Origin: Acidimicrobiales bacterium
Lineage (GTDB): Bacteria; Actinomycetota; Acidimicrobiia; Acidimicrobiales; SZUA-35
Direction: 5' to 3'
NCBI GenBank assembly: GCA_013003325.1
Contig: JABDJU010000153.1
Span: 1-6,195 of the forward strand
Length of the DNA: 6,195 nucleotides
The translations under genes and the position numbers were made by a program. A model generated the notes under the pieces. It saw only the letters and a list, made by a program, of their open reading frames with translations, searched no databases and was not told the origin of the DNA. This document shows, one piece after another, positions 1 to 4,893 of the stretch (its first letter is position 1; each line of letters begins with the position of its first letter).

Positions 1-109
1 GTGGATGTTCTGGCGATACGGATTCATTTGGATGCTCACTTTCCGGCTCACCTACTACGCGCTGTGGCACATCGCCTGGGGCGTCGCCCGGCTCAACCTG
101 CTGTTCTGA
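1..109 (+). CDS. C-terminal end of a membrane-type protein (partial)
   Basis: Only the last 35 codons of this gene lie in the window, read in the frame starting at base 2 and ending with TGA at 107-109. The translation is very rich in aromatic and hydrophobic residues (six Trp, with several Tyr and Phe) and has scattered Arg. It ends in RLNLLF, which suggests a membrane-associated tail. The gene converges on the following minus-strand gene, with only 4 bp between the two stop codons. The family cannot be named from this fragment. Codon composition matches the rest of the window, so it is probably a real gene truncated by the window edge. Confidence 0.6.
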   Translation, partial: WMFWRYGFIWMLTFRLTYYALWHIAWGVARLNLLF

Positions 110-113
110 AGCG

Positions 114-923
114 CTAGCGGCGAAGCCAGCTGTCGAGGGCCGAAGTGAGTCTGGGCATGAGCAGCCAGGAGAGGATCGCCACACCCAGGACGTTCCCGAT
201 TAGCACGACGAGCAGGTAGGGAAGGTCGTCGGTCAGGAGCCAGCCGAGGACCTCGTTCAATAGAAGCACGGTGGGGTAGAGAGCCAGCAGCACGGTGGCC
301 GCCTGTTTCCAGGTCTTGACGTTGCGGGGTCCGAGGGTGAACCAGCCTCCGAATCCGCCGATCACGTTGAGCTGTCGTTCGCCTTCGATGTGCTCATCGA
401 GCTGTTCGAGTATTTGGCGCCGTTCCTCGGAGGTGAACCATCGATCGAGCTGAGGGCGGGATCGGAACGAGAACACGATGACGGTCTCTTCTTGCACCCC
501 TTCGACCGGTGGATAGAGCTGGGCGTTCACGAACCCATCGAAGGTGGACATCGATTCGATGATGCGGTCGTAGTCCTGTTCGAAGGCGTCCCGCTGGCCC
601 TCTCGCACCCGGAACGATGCGACCGCAGTCACCGGTTCATCGACAGCGGTCAGCGCAAGATGCTGCACCCGGGCGTCGCCGTCGGTCAGGTCGGCGCCCT
701 CGGCCAGCAGCTCAGCCCGCACCGGTGACTCGATCCAGGCGTCGAGCAGTGGTTGGGAATCGAACTGGTAAACGATCACCCACTCCTCGGGATGCTCGGG
801 TCCCGGCGGCTGAAGATCGCTGCCGCGGTGACCTGGCATACGAGCGGCGGCGGCGGTTATCCGCTGCAACCACCGCCTGAACTCGCGTTCGTGCCCGTCA
901 CGTGGTTTGCGGGCGACGATCAC
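114..923 (-). CDS. Tandem ABM-domain protein with two C-terminal transmembrane helices (COG3224-like)
   Basis: This 269-residue protein has two antibiotic-biosynthesis-monooxygenase (ABM) type ferredoxin-like domains, at about residues 1-95 and 97-185. Each shows the pattern of a beta strand, a basic 'xxG' turn, a helix and a W/F-rich strand: VIVARKPRDG then EEWVIVYQF in the first, and TAVASFRVREGQ then ETVIVFSF in the second. A conserved-looking GGWFTLGPRNVKTWKQ linker (about 193-206) follows, then two hydrophobic helices (about 207-230 and 234-256) and a short basic tail. This order matches COG3224 proteins. ABM domains often act on small aromatic or quinone-like substrates, sometimes without a cofactor, but COG3224 members have no settled reaction, so no activity is claimed. 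The GTG at 921-923 is the first conventional start. However, no Shine-Dalgarno sits at the right distance, and the first beta strand seems to begin further upstream (SPTVIVAR). A start at the ATC of 945-947 would add eight residues and would sit 7 nt after GAGGAG. The gene diverges from the LCP gene. Confidence 0.88.
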   Translation of the reverse strand: MIVARKPRDGHEREFRRWLQRITAAAARMPGHRGSDLQPPGPEHPEEWVIVYQFDSQPLLDAWIESPVRAELLAEGADLTDGDARVQHLALTAVDEPVTAVASFRVREGQRDAFEQDYDRIIESMSTFDGFVNAQLYPPVEGVQEETVIVFSFRSRPQLDRWFTSEERRQILEQLDEHIEGERQLNVIGGFGGWFTLGPRNVKTWKQAATVLLALYPTVLLLNEVLGWLLTDDLPYLLVVLIGNVLGVAILSWLLMPRLTSALDSWLRR

Positions 924-954
924 CGTGGGAGAAACACGTTGGTTGATGGCGGAT

Positions 955-960
955 CTCCTC
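955..960 (-). promoter_or_regulatory. Strong Shine-Dalgarno (GAGGAG) 7 nt before an ATC codon
   Basis: On the minus strand GAGGAG is followed by seven bases (ATCCGCC) and then ATC at 947-945, which is in frame with the ABM gene. The frame is open up to a TAA at 989-987 and contains no ATG, GTG, TTG or CTG between that stop and the GTG at 923. That GTG lies 31 nt from this site, too far for normal initiation. The site therefore argues for a rare ATC start, or else it is unused and the GTG is leaderless. Confidence 0.45.
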
Positions 961-983
961 GAGGGTTGAGTCGGCGAGGTTTG

Positions 984-989
984 AGTTTA
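984..989 (-). promoter_or_regulatory. Possible -10 element (TAAACT) for the ABM gene
   Basis: Reading the minus strand, TAAACT fits the TANNNT pattern of housekeeping -10 boxes. Transcription from it would begin near 977, giving a leader that contains the GAGGAG at 960-955. No convincing -35 hexamer is seen at the expected distance (about 1007-1012 reads GAACCT), so this is a weak call. The rest of the 924-1096 gap shows no further structure I can support. Confidence 0.2.
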
Positions 990-1096
990 GGGGTGCTGGT
1001 GTCCGAAGGTTCTCGTTGGGGAGGTCTCCGCGATCGCTGGGATTCTTGGAAGCGACGCCGAAACCGGGATCGGGTGTGGCACGCTTTACGCCCGGC

Positions 1097-2284
1097 ATGG
1101 CCAAAACAGAAGAGACCTCCCCCTCAGACATCAGTCACGGTCTGGCAGCACTGCCCTACCTCTCCGATGAGCCGCTCGACGCTCCGTGGATGAGCCGCGG
1201 CCATTCTGAGGCGTCGGGGTCGCCAGCCGCAATAGCCACAATGCCGATTCCGGTGGTGGACGACCCGCAGGTAGATGGTGACGATGAACCCGGCGATGAG
1301 CCGCAGACAGGGTCGAGACGGCGGTGGCCACGGCGGCTTCTCACGTTGCTCGCGGCATTCATGGTGGTGGCTCTGGTCGCTGTGGCCGGTACCGGGTTCT
1401 ATGCCCAGCGCCAGTTCGATCAGATTGAACGGGTGGAAGTCGCCGAGCTGCTCGCACCGATCGGTTCGGCCGGAACCAACTATCTGATCGTCGGGAGCGA
1501 TTCGAGGGAGAACCTCGATCCGAATGTGGACAACGCAGGTGCGATCTTCGGTGATGGAAGCCAAGAGATCGGTGGCCAGCGCACCGACACCATTCAGATC
1601 TTGCGCATCACCGACGACGGGTCACACCACATGCTCGCCCTGCCGCGAGACCTGTACGTGCCGATCGGTGGAGACGGAGCTGGGAACCGCATCAACGCCG
1701 CCTACGCCTTCGGCGGAGCGGAGCTGCTGATCAAAACGGTCGAGGGGAGCCTCGGCATTCCGATCCACCATTACGCCGAAATCGATTTCGCCGGCTTCAT
1801 CGATCTGGTCGACTCCGTCGGCGGAGTCACCATCGACTTCCCGTACCCGGCCCACGACCCAAAAACCGGCCTCGACATCCCCGAGGCCGGACCGGCGACG
1901 CTCGATTCCACCCAAGCACTGGCCTTCGTGCGATCCCGTATGTACCGCGAGTTGATTGATGGTCAGTGGGTTGTTGATCCTCGCGGCGATCTGGGTCGAG
2001 TGAAACGCCAGCAGGCGTTCCTTCAAGCGCTATTCGAAGAGGTACAGAGCCCCCGCAACGCTCTGAGCGTGCTGTCCGACCTCGACAACACCGCTGGTTC
2101 GGTGAAGTTGGACGATCGGATGAGCTTTGGCGACGCACTGGAGTTGTTGGTCGAACTCCGCGACACCGACCTGAACACCGACTGGGACCTCGTGGTGTCG
2201 CACTGGACCACACCGGCGGGGGCCCAGGTCCTTCAACTGGACGCCGGGGCATCGCAGGAGACCCTCGCGTTCTTCACCGGCTGA
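1097..2284 (+). CDS. LytR-CpsA-Psr (LCP) family cell-wall glycopolymer ligase
   Basis: LCP enzymes transfer undecaprenyl-linked glycopolymers (teichoic-acid-like, capsule or arabinogalactan chains) onto peptidoglycan at the outer face of the membrane. This 395-residue protein has a long acidic, Pro-rich cytoplasmic N-terminus (about 1-73), a basic RRRWPRR stop (74-80), one membrane helix (about 81-103), and an extracytoplasmic LCP domain from about 128 on. Family motifs visible in order are NYLIVGSDSR (128-137; D135, R137), GQRTDT (160-165; R162, D164), ALPRDLYVPI (181-190; R184, D185), NRINAAYAFGG (197-207), FIDLVDSVGGV (234-244), AFVRSR (276-281; R279, R281) and GDLGRVKRQQ (297-306). The charged residues are those expected to hold the pyrophosphate and metal. 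About 85 residues follow the last motif and there is no recognisable LytR_C domain. The ATG at 1097 is chosen because MAKTEE looks like a natural N-terminus. No good Shine-Dalgarno precedes it, the frame is open upstream to a TTG at 1016, and GTG 1076 is an alternative. The glycopolymer substrate cannot be inferred. Confidence 0.93.
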   Translation: MAKTEETSPSDISHGLAALPYLSDEPLDAPWMSRGHSEASGSPAAIATMPIPVVDDPQVDGDDEPGDEPQTGSRRRWPRRLLTLLAAFMVVALVAVAGTGFYAQRQFDQIERVEVAELLAPIGSAGTNYLIVGSDSRENLDPNVDNAGAIFGDGSQEIGGQRTDTIQILRITDDGSHHMLALPRDLYVPIGGDGAGNRINAAYAFGGAELLIKTVEGSLGIPIHHYAEIDFAGFIDLVDSVGGVTIDFPYPAHDPKTGLDIPEAGPATLDSTQALAFVRSRMYRELIDGQWVVDPRGDLGRVKRQQAFLQALFEEVQSPRNALSVLSDLDNTAGSVKLDDRMSFGDALELLVELRDTDLNTDWDLVVSHWTTPAGAQVLQLDAGASQETLAFFTG

Positions 2285-2305
2285 CGGCTCCAGCGTCGTC
2301 AGTTT
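2281..2305 (+). terminator. Possible terminator between convergent LCP and MmcQ/YjbR-like genes
   Basis: CTGACG (2281-2286) pairs with CGTCAG (2297-2302) around a 10-base loop, and TTT follows. The stem overlaps the LCP stop codon and fills most of the 22-bp gap between the two convergent stops. The short T run makes it a modest candidate for an intrinsic terminator. Confidence 0.35.
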
Positions 2306-2306
2306 G

Positions 2307-2678
2307 TCAGCGATCGAGATCGGGGTTCACCTGGCGGGCAAGTGTCTTGGGAGCGACGAGCGTGTAGCTGGTTTCAATCCACTCGGTGACCTCTTCCCAT
2401 TTCTCGGCGGTGGCGTCGGGCTCGAGGTCGTAGGCAACCCAGCCGTGGCGGCCGAGCCCGTAGCCCGCCGGGTGGGCGTTGTCGTCGGTCGCGACCACTG
2501 CGGCGGCTTCCTCCTTGGAGAGCTTGAACGACAGGCTGGTGGCGTCGGCGCTGGAAAACACGAAGTTCTTGCTTCGCACCCGAAACGTGGGGTGATCACC
2601 CCATTCCTCCACGTCCACCCTGGCGGCTTCGGGCAGCTTGGCGACGAGGGCTTCCAGTCGCTTCATATTGGATGGCAC
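2307..2678 (-). CDS. MmcQ/YjbR family protein (CyaY-like fold)
   Basis: The protein is about 123 residues and matches the MmcQ/YjbR family in pattern and length. It has an N-terminal helix (MKRLEALVAKLPEA), then an EEWGDHPTFRVRSKNFVF segment typical of the 'substrate-like F-x-V-x-x-K-x-F' hairpin of the family. A middle LSFKLSKEEAAAV strand-helix follows, then GRHGWVAYDLEP, and a final helix pair ending EWIETSYTLVAPKTLA, where 'SY-LV-K' is characteristic. Members have a CyaY-like fold and are often annotated as DNA-binding, but a biochemical role is not established. The GTG at 2678-2676 is preferred because GGAG lies 9 nt before it. ATG at 2666-2664 (119 residues) is the alternative, without a visible ribosome site. 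The frame stays open to 2912, but that extension is rich in Pro, Cys and Ser, runs into the DUF2254 start and does not resemble the family. Confidence 0.87.
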   Translation of the reverse strand: MPSNMKRLEALVAKLPEAARVDVEEWGDHPTFRVRSKNFVFSSADATSLSFKLSKEEAAAVVATDDNAHPAGYGLGRHGWVAYDLEPDATAEKWEEVTEWIETSYTLVAPKTLARQVNPDLDR

Positions 2679-2866
2679 GTTGGTGATCTCCGTCTCTACG
2701 TCGGTGAGCCGTGGGGCATCGGCTCGCCGGTGCTCCAGCGCGGACCCTACCAAGCCTTCGTATGGACACGCTGGTCGCATGCCACCGGAGGTGTCGACGA
2801 TCGCCCTCTTGTTGCGAACCAGGCCAGTAACATCAGTGAATCGACAAGTAGAGGGGACAGGGGTCG
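2679..2866. other. Divergent spacer between MmcQ/YjbR-like and DUF2254 genes
   Basis: This stretch must carry the promoters for both divergent genes. No -35/-10 pair is convincing on either strand: TTGTTG (2809-2814) and TAACAT (2828-2833) are present on the plus strand but at the wrong spacing. No tRNA-like fold was found. Long frames stay open across it on both strands, which is common in high-GC DNA, and I read them as chance extensions. Confidence 0.5.
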
Positions 2867-2902
2867 ATGATGGCCGAAAGCACGAACCAGACGGCCCAGT
2901 GA
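2867..2902 (+). CDS. Possible 11-codon leader peptide overlapping the DUF2254 start
   Basis: Two consecutive ATG codons (2867 and 2870) follow a purine-rich GAGGGGACAGGGG stretch that could serve as a ribosome site. The frame encodes MMAESTNQTAQ and stops at TGA 2900-2902. That stop shares the tetranucleotide GTGA with the GTG (2899-2901) proposed to start DUF2254, whose own upstream sequence (acggccca) has no Shine-Dalgarno. This is the classical geometry for translational coupling. An in-frame TAG at 2849-2851 rules out a longer gene. The peptide has no runs of one amino acid, so classical attenuation is unlikely. It may be a coupling device or chance. Confidence 0.35.
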   Translation: MMAESTNQTAQ

Positions 2903-4200
2903 GCGGGATCACCGATCTTCAATTCCCGGCGATGTGGGAGCGGGTTCGCCAAAGCCTTTTCGTTATTCCTGGGGTGTGCATCGTCGTCGGCATCGGGCTC
3001 GCCGAGCTGACGGTCCGCCTCGACCGTGCCGGTGCGGGGAGCTGGCTGCCGGACAGCTATGAAACGACCTCTGAGGACGCGAGGGCGGTCTTGTCGGCGA
3101 TCGCAACCGGCACCATCACGATGGTTACTCTCGTCCTCACACTGACGCTCGTGGCGATTCAGTTGGCATCCGGGCAGCTTTCGCCCCGAACGATCATCAA
3201 CTTCCTCGGTGACCGGTTTCAACAGGCGACGGTTGGCGTGGTGATCGGAACGGCCACGCTCAGTTTGTTCGCGCTTCGAGCGCTTGGGGCGGTGTCGTCC
3301 TCGTCGGTCCGCCCGCCCGATCTCACGGTGCTCGCCGCAGTCATCGCCGCCGTGGCCTCGCTCATGATGTTGGTGATCAGTGTCGACCGGACGGCGCGGC
3401 GTCTGGCGGTCGGCAATCTGCTCCACGATGTCGCCGAGGAAACCGCGCAGCTGGTTGAGGAGCGCTACGGACGCTCGGAACCTTCTGCGGTAGCCGAGCA
3501 ACCCGGTCGTCTGTTGCCCGGCAGCCCAGGCCCGGATGCCGAGGACGTGACCCGGGTGAGGTCGAAACGATCTGGTTGGGTCCAATACATCGACGAGGAA
3601 GCCCTTCTCGAGCGTTTGCCCGAAGGGGCGGGTGTCGAGATTCTCACACCGGTCGGTTCGTTCGTGTTTGAAGAAATGGAAGTCGTGCGAATTCATACTG
3701 CCGATGTCGAAGATGCGACGAGCGCAGCGGTTGGCCAAGCGATAATCGTCGGTGATGGTCGGACCATGCAGCAGGACGTCTCGTTCGGACTCACCCGTCT
3801 CACCGACATCGGTCTGAGGGCGCTGTCACCGGGCACGAACGACCCGAACACCGCGAGAGAGGTGGTGCTGCGAGTCGCTCAGGTGGTGTTGCGGCTTCAG
3901 GAAGTTGTGCTCGACGCGTCGACGGTCGAGATCGATGGTCGAACAGTGGTTCGCTATGGCGCGCCCACCCACGATCTGTTCGCTCGCGATGCGTTCGATC
4001 AGCTTCGCCGTGGCGCCGCCGAAGACGTTGCCACGTTGCTCACGATGCAACGAGCCCTTCGACGAGTCATCGACGAAACCAACGACCGGTCACTCCCCGG
4101 GGGCACCAGCGAGCTCGAGCGGCAGGAAGAGTTGGTGCTGGCACAATTGCGCGATCTTGATCAGGATCTCGATGACCGTAGGAGTTCATCACTGCGCTGA
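2899..4200 (+). CDS. DUF2254 predicted membrane protein
   Basis: The 433-residue length matches the usual size of DUF2254 (COG4325) proteins, whose function is unknown. A short N-terminal WERVRQSLFVIP segment leads into membrane helix 1 (about 20-39). Helices 2 to 4 lie at about 63-88, 111-131 and 142-161. The family signature QLASGQLSPR (about 88-97) ends helix 2. A soluble C-terminal half follows, with the conserved-looking SGWVQYID (about 225-232) and RALSPGTNDPNTA (about 307-319); the tail is charged and helical. The GTG at 2899 is chosen for its GTGA overlap with a micro-ORF; ATG 2932, just before the first helix, is the alternative. The frame is open back to 2638, but that part is unlike the family and lies opposite the MmcQ/YjbR-like gene. 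The small coiled-coil gene begins 59 bp downstream on the same strand and may be co-transcribed. Confidence 0.9.
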   Translation: MSGITDLQFPAMWERVRQSLFVIPGVCIVVGIGLAELTVRLDRAGAGSWLPDSYETTSEDARAVLSAIATGTITMVTLVLTLTLVAIQLASGQLSPRTIINFLGDRFQQATVGVVIGTATLSLFALRALGAVSSSSVRPPDLTVLAAVIAAVASLMMLVISVDRTARRLAVGNLLHDVAEETAQLVEERYGRSEPSAVAEQPGRLLPGSPGPDAEDVTRVRSKRSGWVQYIDEEALLERLPEGAGVEILTPVGSFVFEEMEVVRIHTADVEDATSAAVGQAIIVGDGRTMQQDVSFGLTRLTDIGLRALSPGTNDPNTAREVVLRVAQVVLRLQEVVLDASTVEIDGRTVVRYGAPTHDLFARDAFDQLRRGAAEDVATLLTMQRALRRVIDETNDRSLPGGTSELERQEELVLAQLRDLDQDLDDRRSSSLR

Positions 4201-4224
4201 TCTCGGGCAGTCCTCGATCCACCC

Positions 4225-4230
4225 TGTAAT
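4225..4230 (+). promoter_or_regulatory. Possible -10 element (TGTAAT) before the coiled-coil gene
   Basis: TGTAAT differs from TATAAT at one position and lies in the short gap after DUF2254. It would start transcription near 4237, about 22 nt before ATG 4260 and after the alternative GTG 4233. No matching -35 box is seen at about 4202-4207. A small inverted repeat, CCACC (4219-4223) and GGTGG (4232-4236), brackets it and could be an operator or chance. Confidence 0.2.
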
Positions 4231-4259
4231 CGGTGGGGACGCTGTGCGAGACTCGGGGC

Positions 4260-4664
4260 ATGGCAGGAACCGGCGGTGACGACCAAGCAGGCTGGCGGGA
4301 CAAGCTCGACCGCTTCTCCACGTGGCGGGCCGAACTGAGTGAAGAAGCGGTGCTGTTGCCCCAGACACTTGCCGACCTGAGGACAACGATTCAAGATCTG
4401 CGGAAGGTCAGTGCTCGATTGGAGGCTGCCACCCAGGGTTTGGAAACGGCGTTGAAGCTGGCTGAGACAACCGGGATCGGTCCGGCCGCCCGCCAGCTCG
4501 ACGCTGCCGCCAATGAGATGGAAGCTCAGATGCGGGTCATCCGGGAACAGGTGCCCGGGGGTGATCTGGTGGGTAAGGCGGTCGCCGATCTTCAGAAGAC
4601 GGTCGACGCGTTCACATCGCTGTTGCCGCAGCCGGGCCGGAAACCTGCGACACCGTCGGACTAG
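4260..4664 (+). CDS. Small coiled-coil protein of unknown function
   Basis: This 134-residue protein has no family I can name. A polar N-terminus (about 1-15) is followed by almost continuous helix. A leucine/isoleucine heptad pattern is clear from about 33 to 67 (L33, L37, L40, I44, L47, L54, L61, L65). A break at TGIGPA (71-76) leads to a second amphipathic helix (77-97), a PGG turn, a third helix (about 103-122) and a Pro-rich tail. This helix-turn-helix layout resembles phasins and other helical-bundle scaffolding proteins, but the likeness is structural only. There is no signal peptide or membrane segment, so it should be cytosolic. ATG 4260 is chosen; GTG 4233 in the same frame would add nine residues (MGTLCETRG) that look unrelated. 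It lies 59 bp after DUF2254 on the same strand and could be its partner or simply share its transcript. Confidence 0.75.
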   Translation: MAGTGGDDQAGWRDKLDRFSTWRAELSEEAVLLPQTLADLRTTIQDLRKVSARLEAATQGLETALKLAETTGIGPAARQLDAAANEMEAQMRVIREQVPGGDLVGKAVADLQKTVDAFTSLLPQPGRKPATPSD

Positions 4665-4783
4665 CCGACTCCAACATGCCGGCCTTATTCCAGAAGATAG
4701 GTCTCGGGGATACCCCAGACCGGGTGGGAATGCCGCGGAGCCACAGCGCGTATGCAGCCAATAGCCGTCCCGACATTTAGCAG

Positions 4784-4813
4784 GAAAGACATCGGTTGCG
4801 ACCCATGTCTTTC
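4784..4813 (+). repeat. Strong hairpin with a 9-bp perfect stem
   Basis: GAAAGACAT (4784-4792) and ATGTCTTTC (4805-4813) are perfect inverted copies. Inside the loop, GGT (4794-4796) can pair with ACC (4801-4803) around TGCG, extending the helix past one C-C mismatch. Loop bases TGCGACCC (4797-4804) are also the exact reverse complement of GGGTCGCA at 4862-4869. As DNA this could be a dimeric repressor site. As RNA it could form a pseudoknot. Confidence 0.6.
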
Positions 4814-4829
4814 GGTCTGAAACCGAGAA

Positions 4830-4855
4830 GTTTCGCTATCGCCCCGACGGGGTTT
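4830..4855 (+). promoter_or_regulatory. Possible SigF/SigB-type promoter
   Basis: GTTT (4830-4833), a 16-bp spacer and GGGTTT (4850-4855) resemble the GTTT-N15-17-GGGTAT pattern of mycobacterial SigF-type promoters, with one mismatch in the -10. A start near 4862 would leave a leader of about 30 nt carrying GGAGG. If real, stems A to D would lie outside the transcript and the repeats would act as DNA sites. The match is short and could be chance. Confidence 0.22.
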
Positions 4856-4882
4856 GGATTAGGGTCGCATTTAGCGGACTGT

Positions 4883-4887
4883 GGAGG
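4883..4887 (+). promoter_or_regulatory. Shine-Dalgarno GGAGG fixing the start of the exported protein
   Basis: GGAGG lies six bases before ATG 4894. The in-frame TTG at 4888 directly abuts it and cannot be used efficiently, so ATG 4894 is taken as the start. Confidence 0.8.
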
Positions 4888-4893
4888 TTGCAA

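Larger units (their letters stand above)
4774..4891 (+). repeat. Imperfect direct repeat CATTTAGC...GGTTGC flanking the hairpin
   Basis: CATTTAGC followed by GGA within a few bases and then GGTTGC occurs at 4774-4799 and again at 4868-4891. The two unit starts are 94 bp apart. The second copy overlaps the Shine-Dalgarno region of the downstream gene. It could reflect a duplicated operator or an ancient small duplication. Confidence 0.4.
4665..4893 (+). promoter_or_regulatory. Structured 229-bp leader before the exported protein gene
   Basis: This gene-free stretch holds an unusual density of repeats. Stem A: GGTCT-C-GGGG (4700-4709) pairs with CCCCAGACC (4713-4721), nine base pairs with one bulged C and an ATA loop. 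Stem B is the strong hairpin at 4784-4813. Stem C: TCGGT (4812-4816) pairs with ACCGA (4822-4826) and shares bases with stem B, so the two are mutually exclusive. Stem D: CCCC (4842-4845) pairs with GGGG (4849-4852), then TTT. A loop-to-downstream 8-nt complement and a direct repeat are listed separately. The layout suggests a cis-regulatory RNA or a set of protein-binding sites. I could not match it with confidence to a known riboswitch class. Confidence 0.45.

Noticed and set aside
390..728. 112-codon plus-strand ORF inside the ABM gene
   Set aside because: It lies antisense to a well-supported conserved-domain protein, has no ribosome site, and is the kind of shadow frame expected in high-GC DNA.
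1124..1564. 146-codon minus-strand ORF opposite the LCP gene
   Set aside because: It runs antisense to clear LCP coding sequence, has a His/Cys/Arg-rich shadow-like composition, and shows no recognisable domain.
2638..2898. N-terminal extension of DUF2254 back to ATG 2638
   Set aside because: It would lie antisense to the MmcQ/YjbR-like gene and add about 87 residues unlike DUF2254 proteins, which begin shortly before the first membrane helix.
2899..2902. Programmed frameshift joining the micro-ORF to DUF2254
   Set aside because: No slippery heptamer is present at the junction, and the GTG in the GTGA overlap gives a simpler explanation.
2679..2912. N-terminal extension of the MmcQ/YjbR-family gene on the minus strand
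   Set aside because: The frame is open, but the extension is Pro/Ser/Cys-rich, does not resemble the family, would overlap the DUF2254 start, and a better start with GGAG exists at 2678.
4676..4780. 34-codon ORF (starts MPALFQKIGLG) inside the leader
   Set aside because: It has no ribosome site and its sequence coincides with the stem at 4700-4721 and other repeats. The composition is not distinctive, so it is most likely chance.
4665..4893. Known riboswitch (GEMM c-di-GMP, cobalamin) in the leader
   Set aside because: The diagnostic GCAAAGCC-type GEMM core and a proper cobalamin B12-box (GCCACTG) are absent. Partial likenesses are reported as a finding, not a call.
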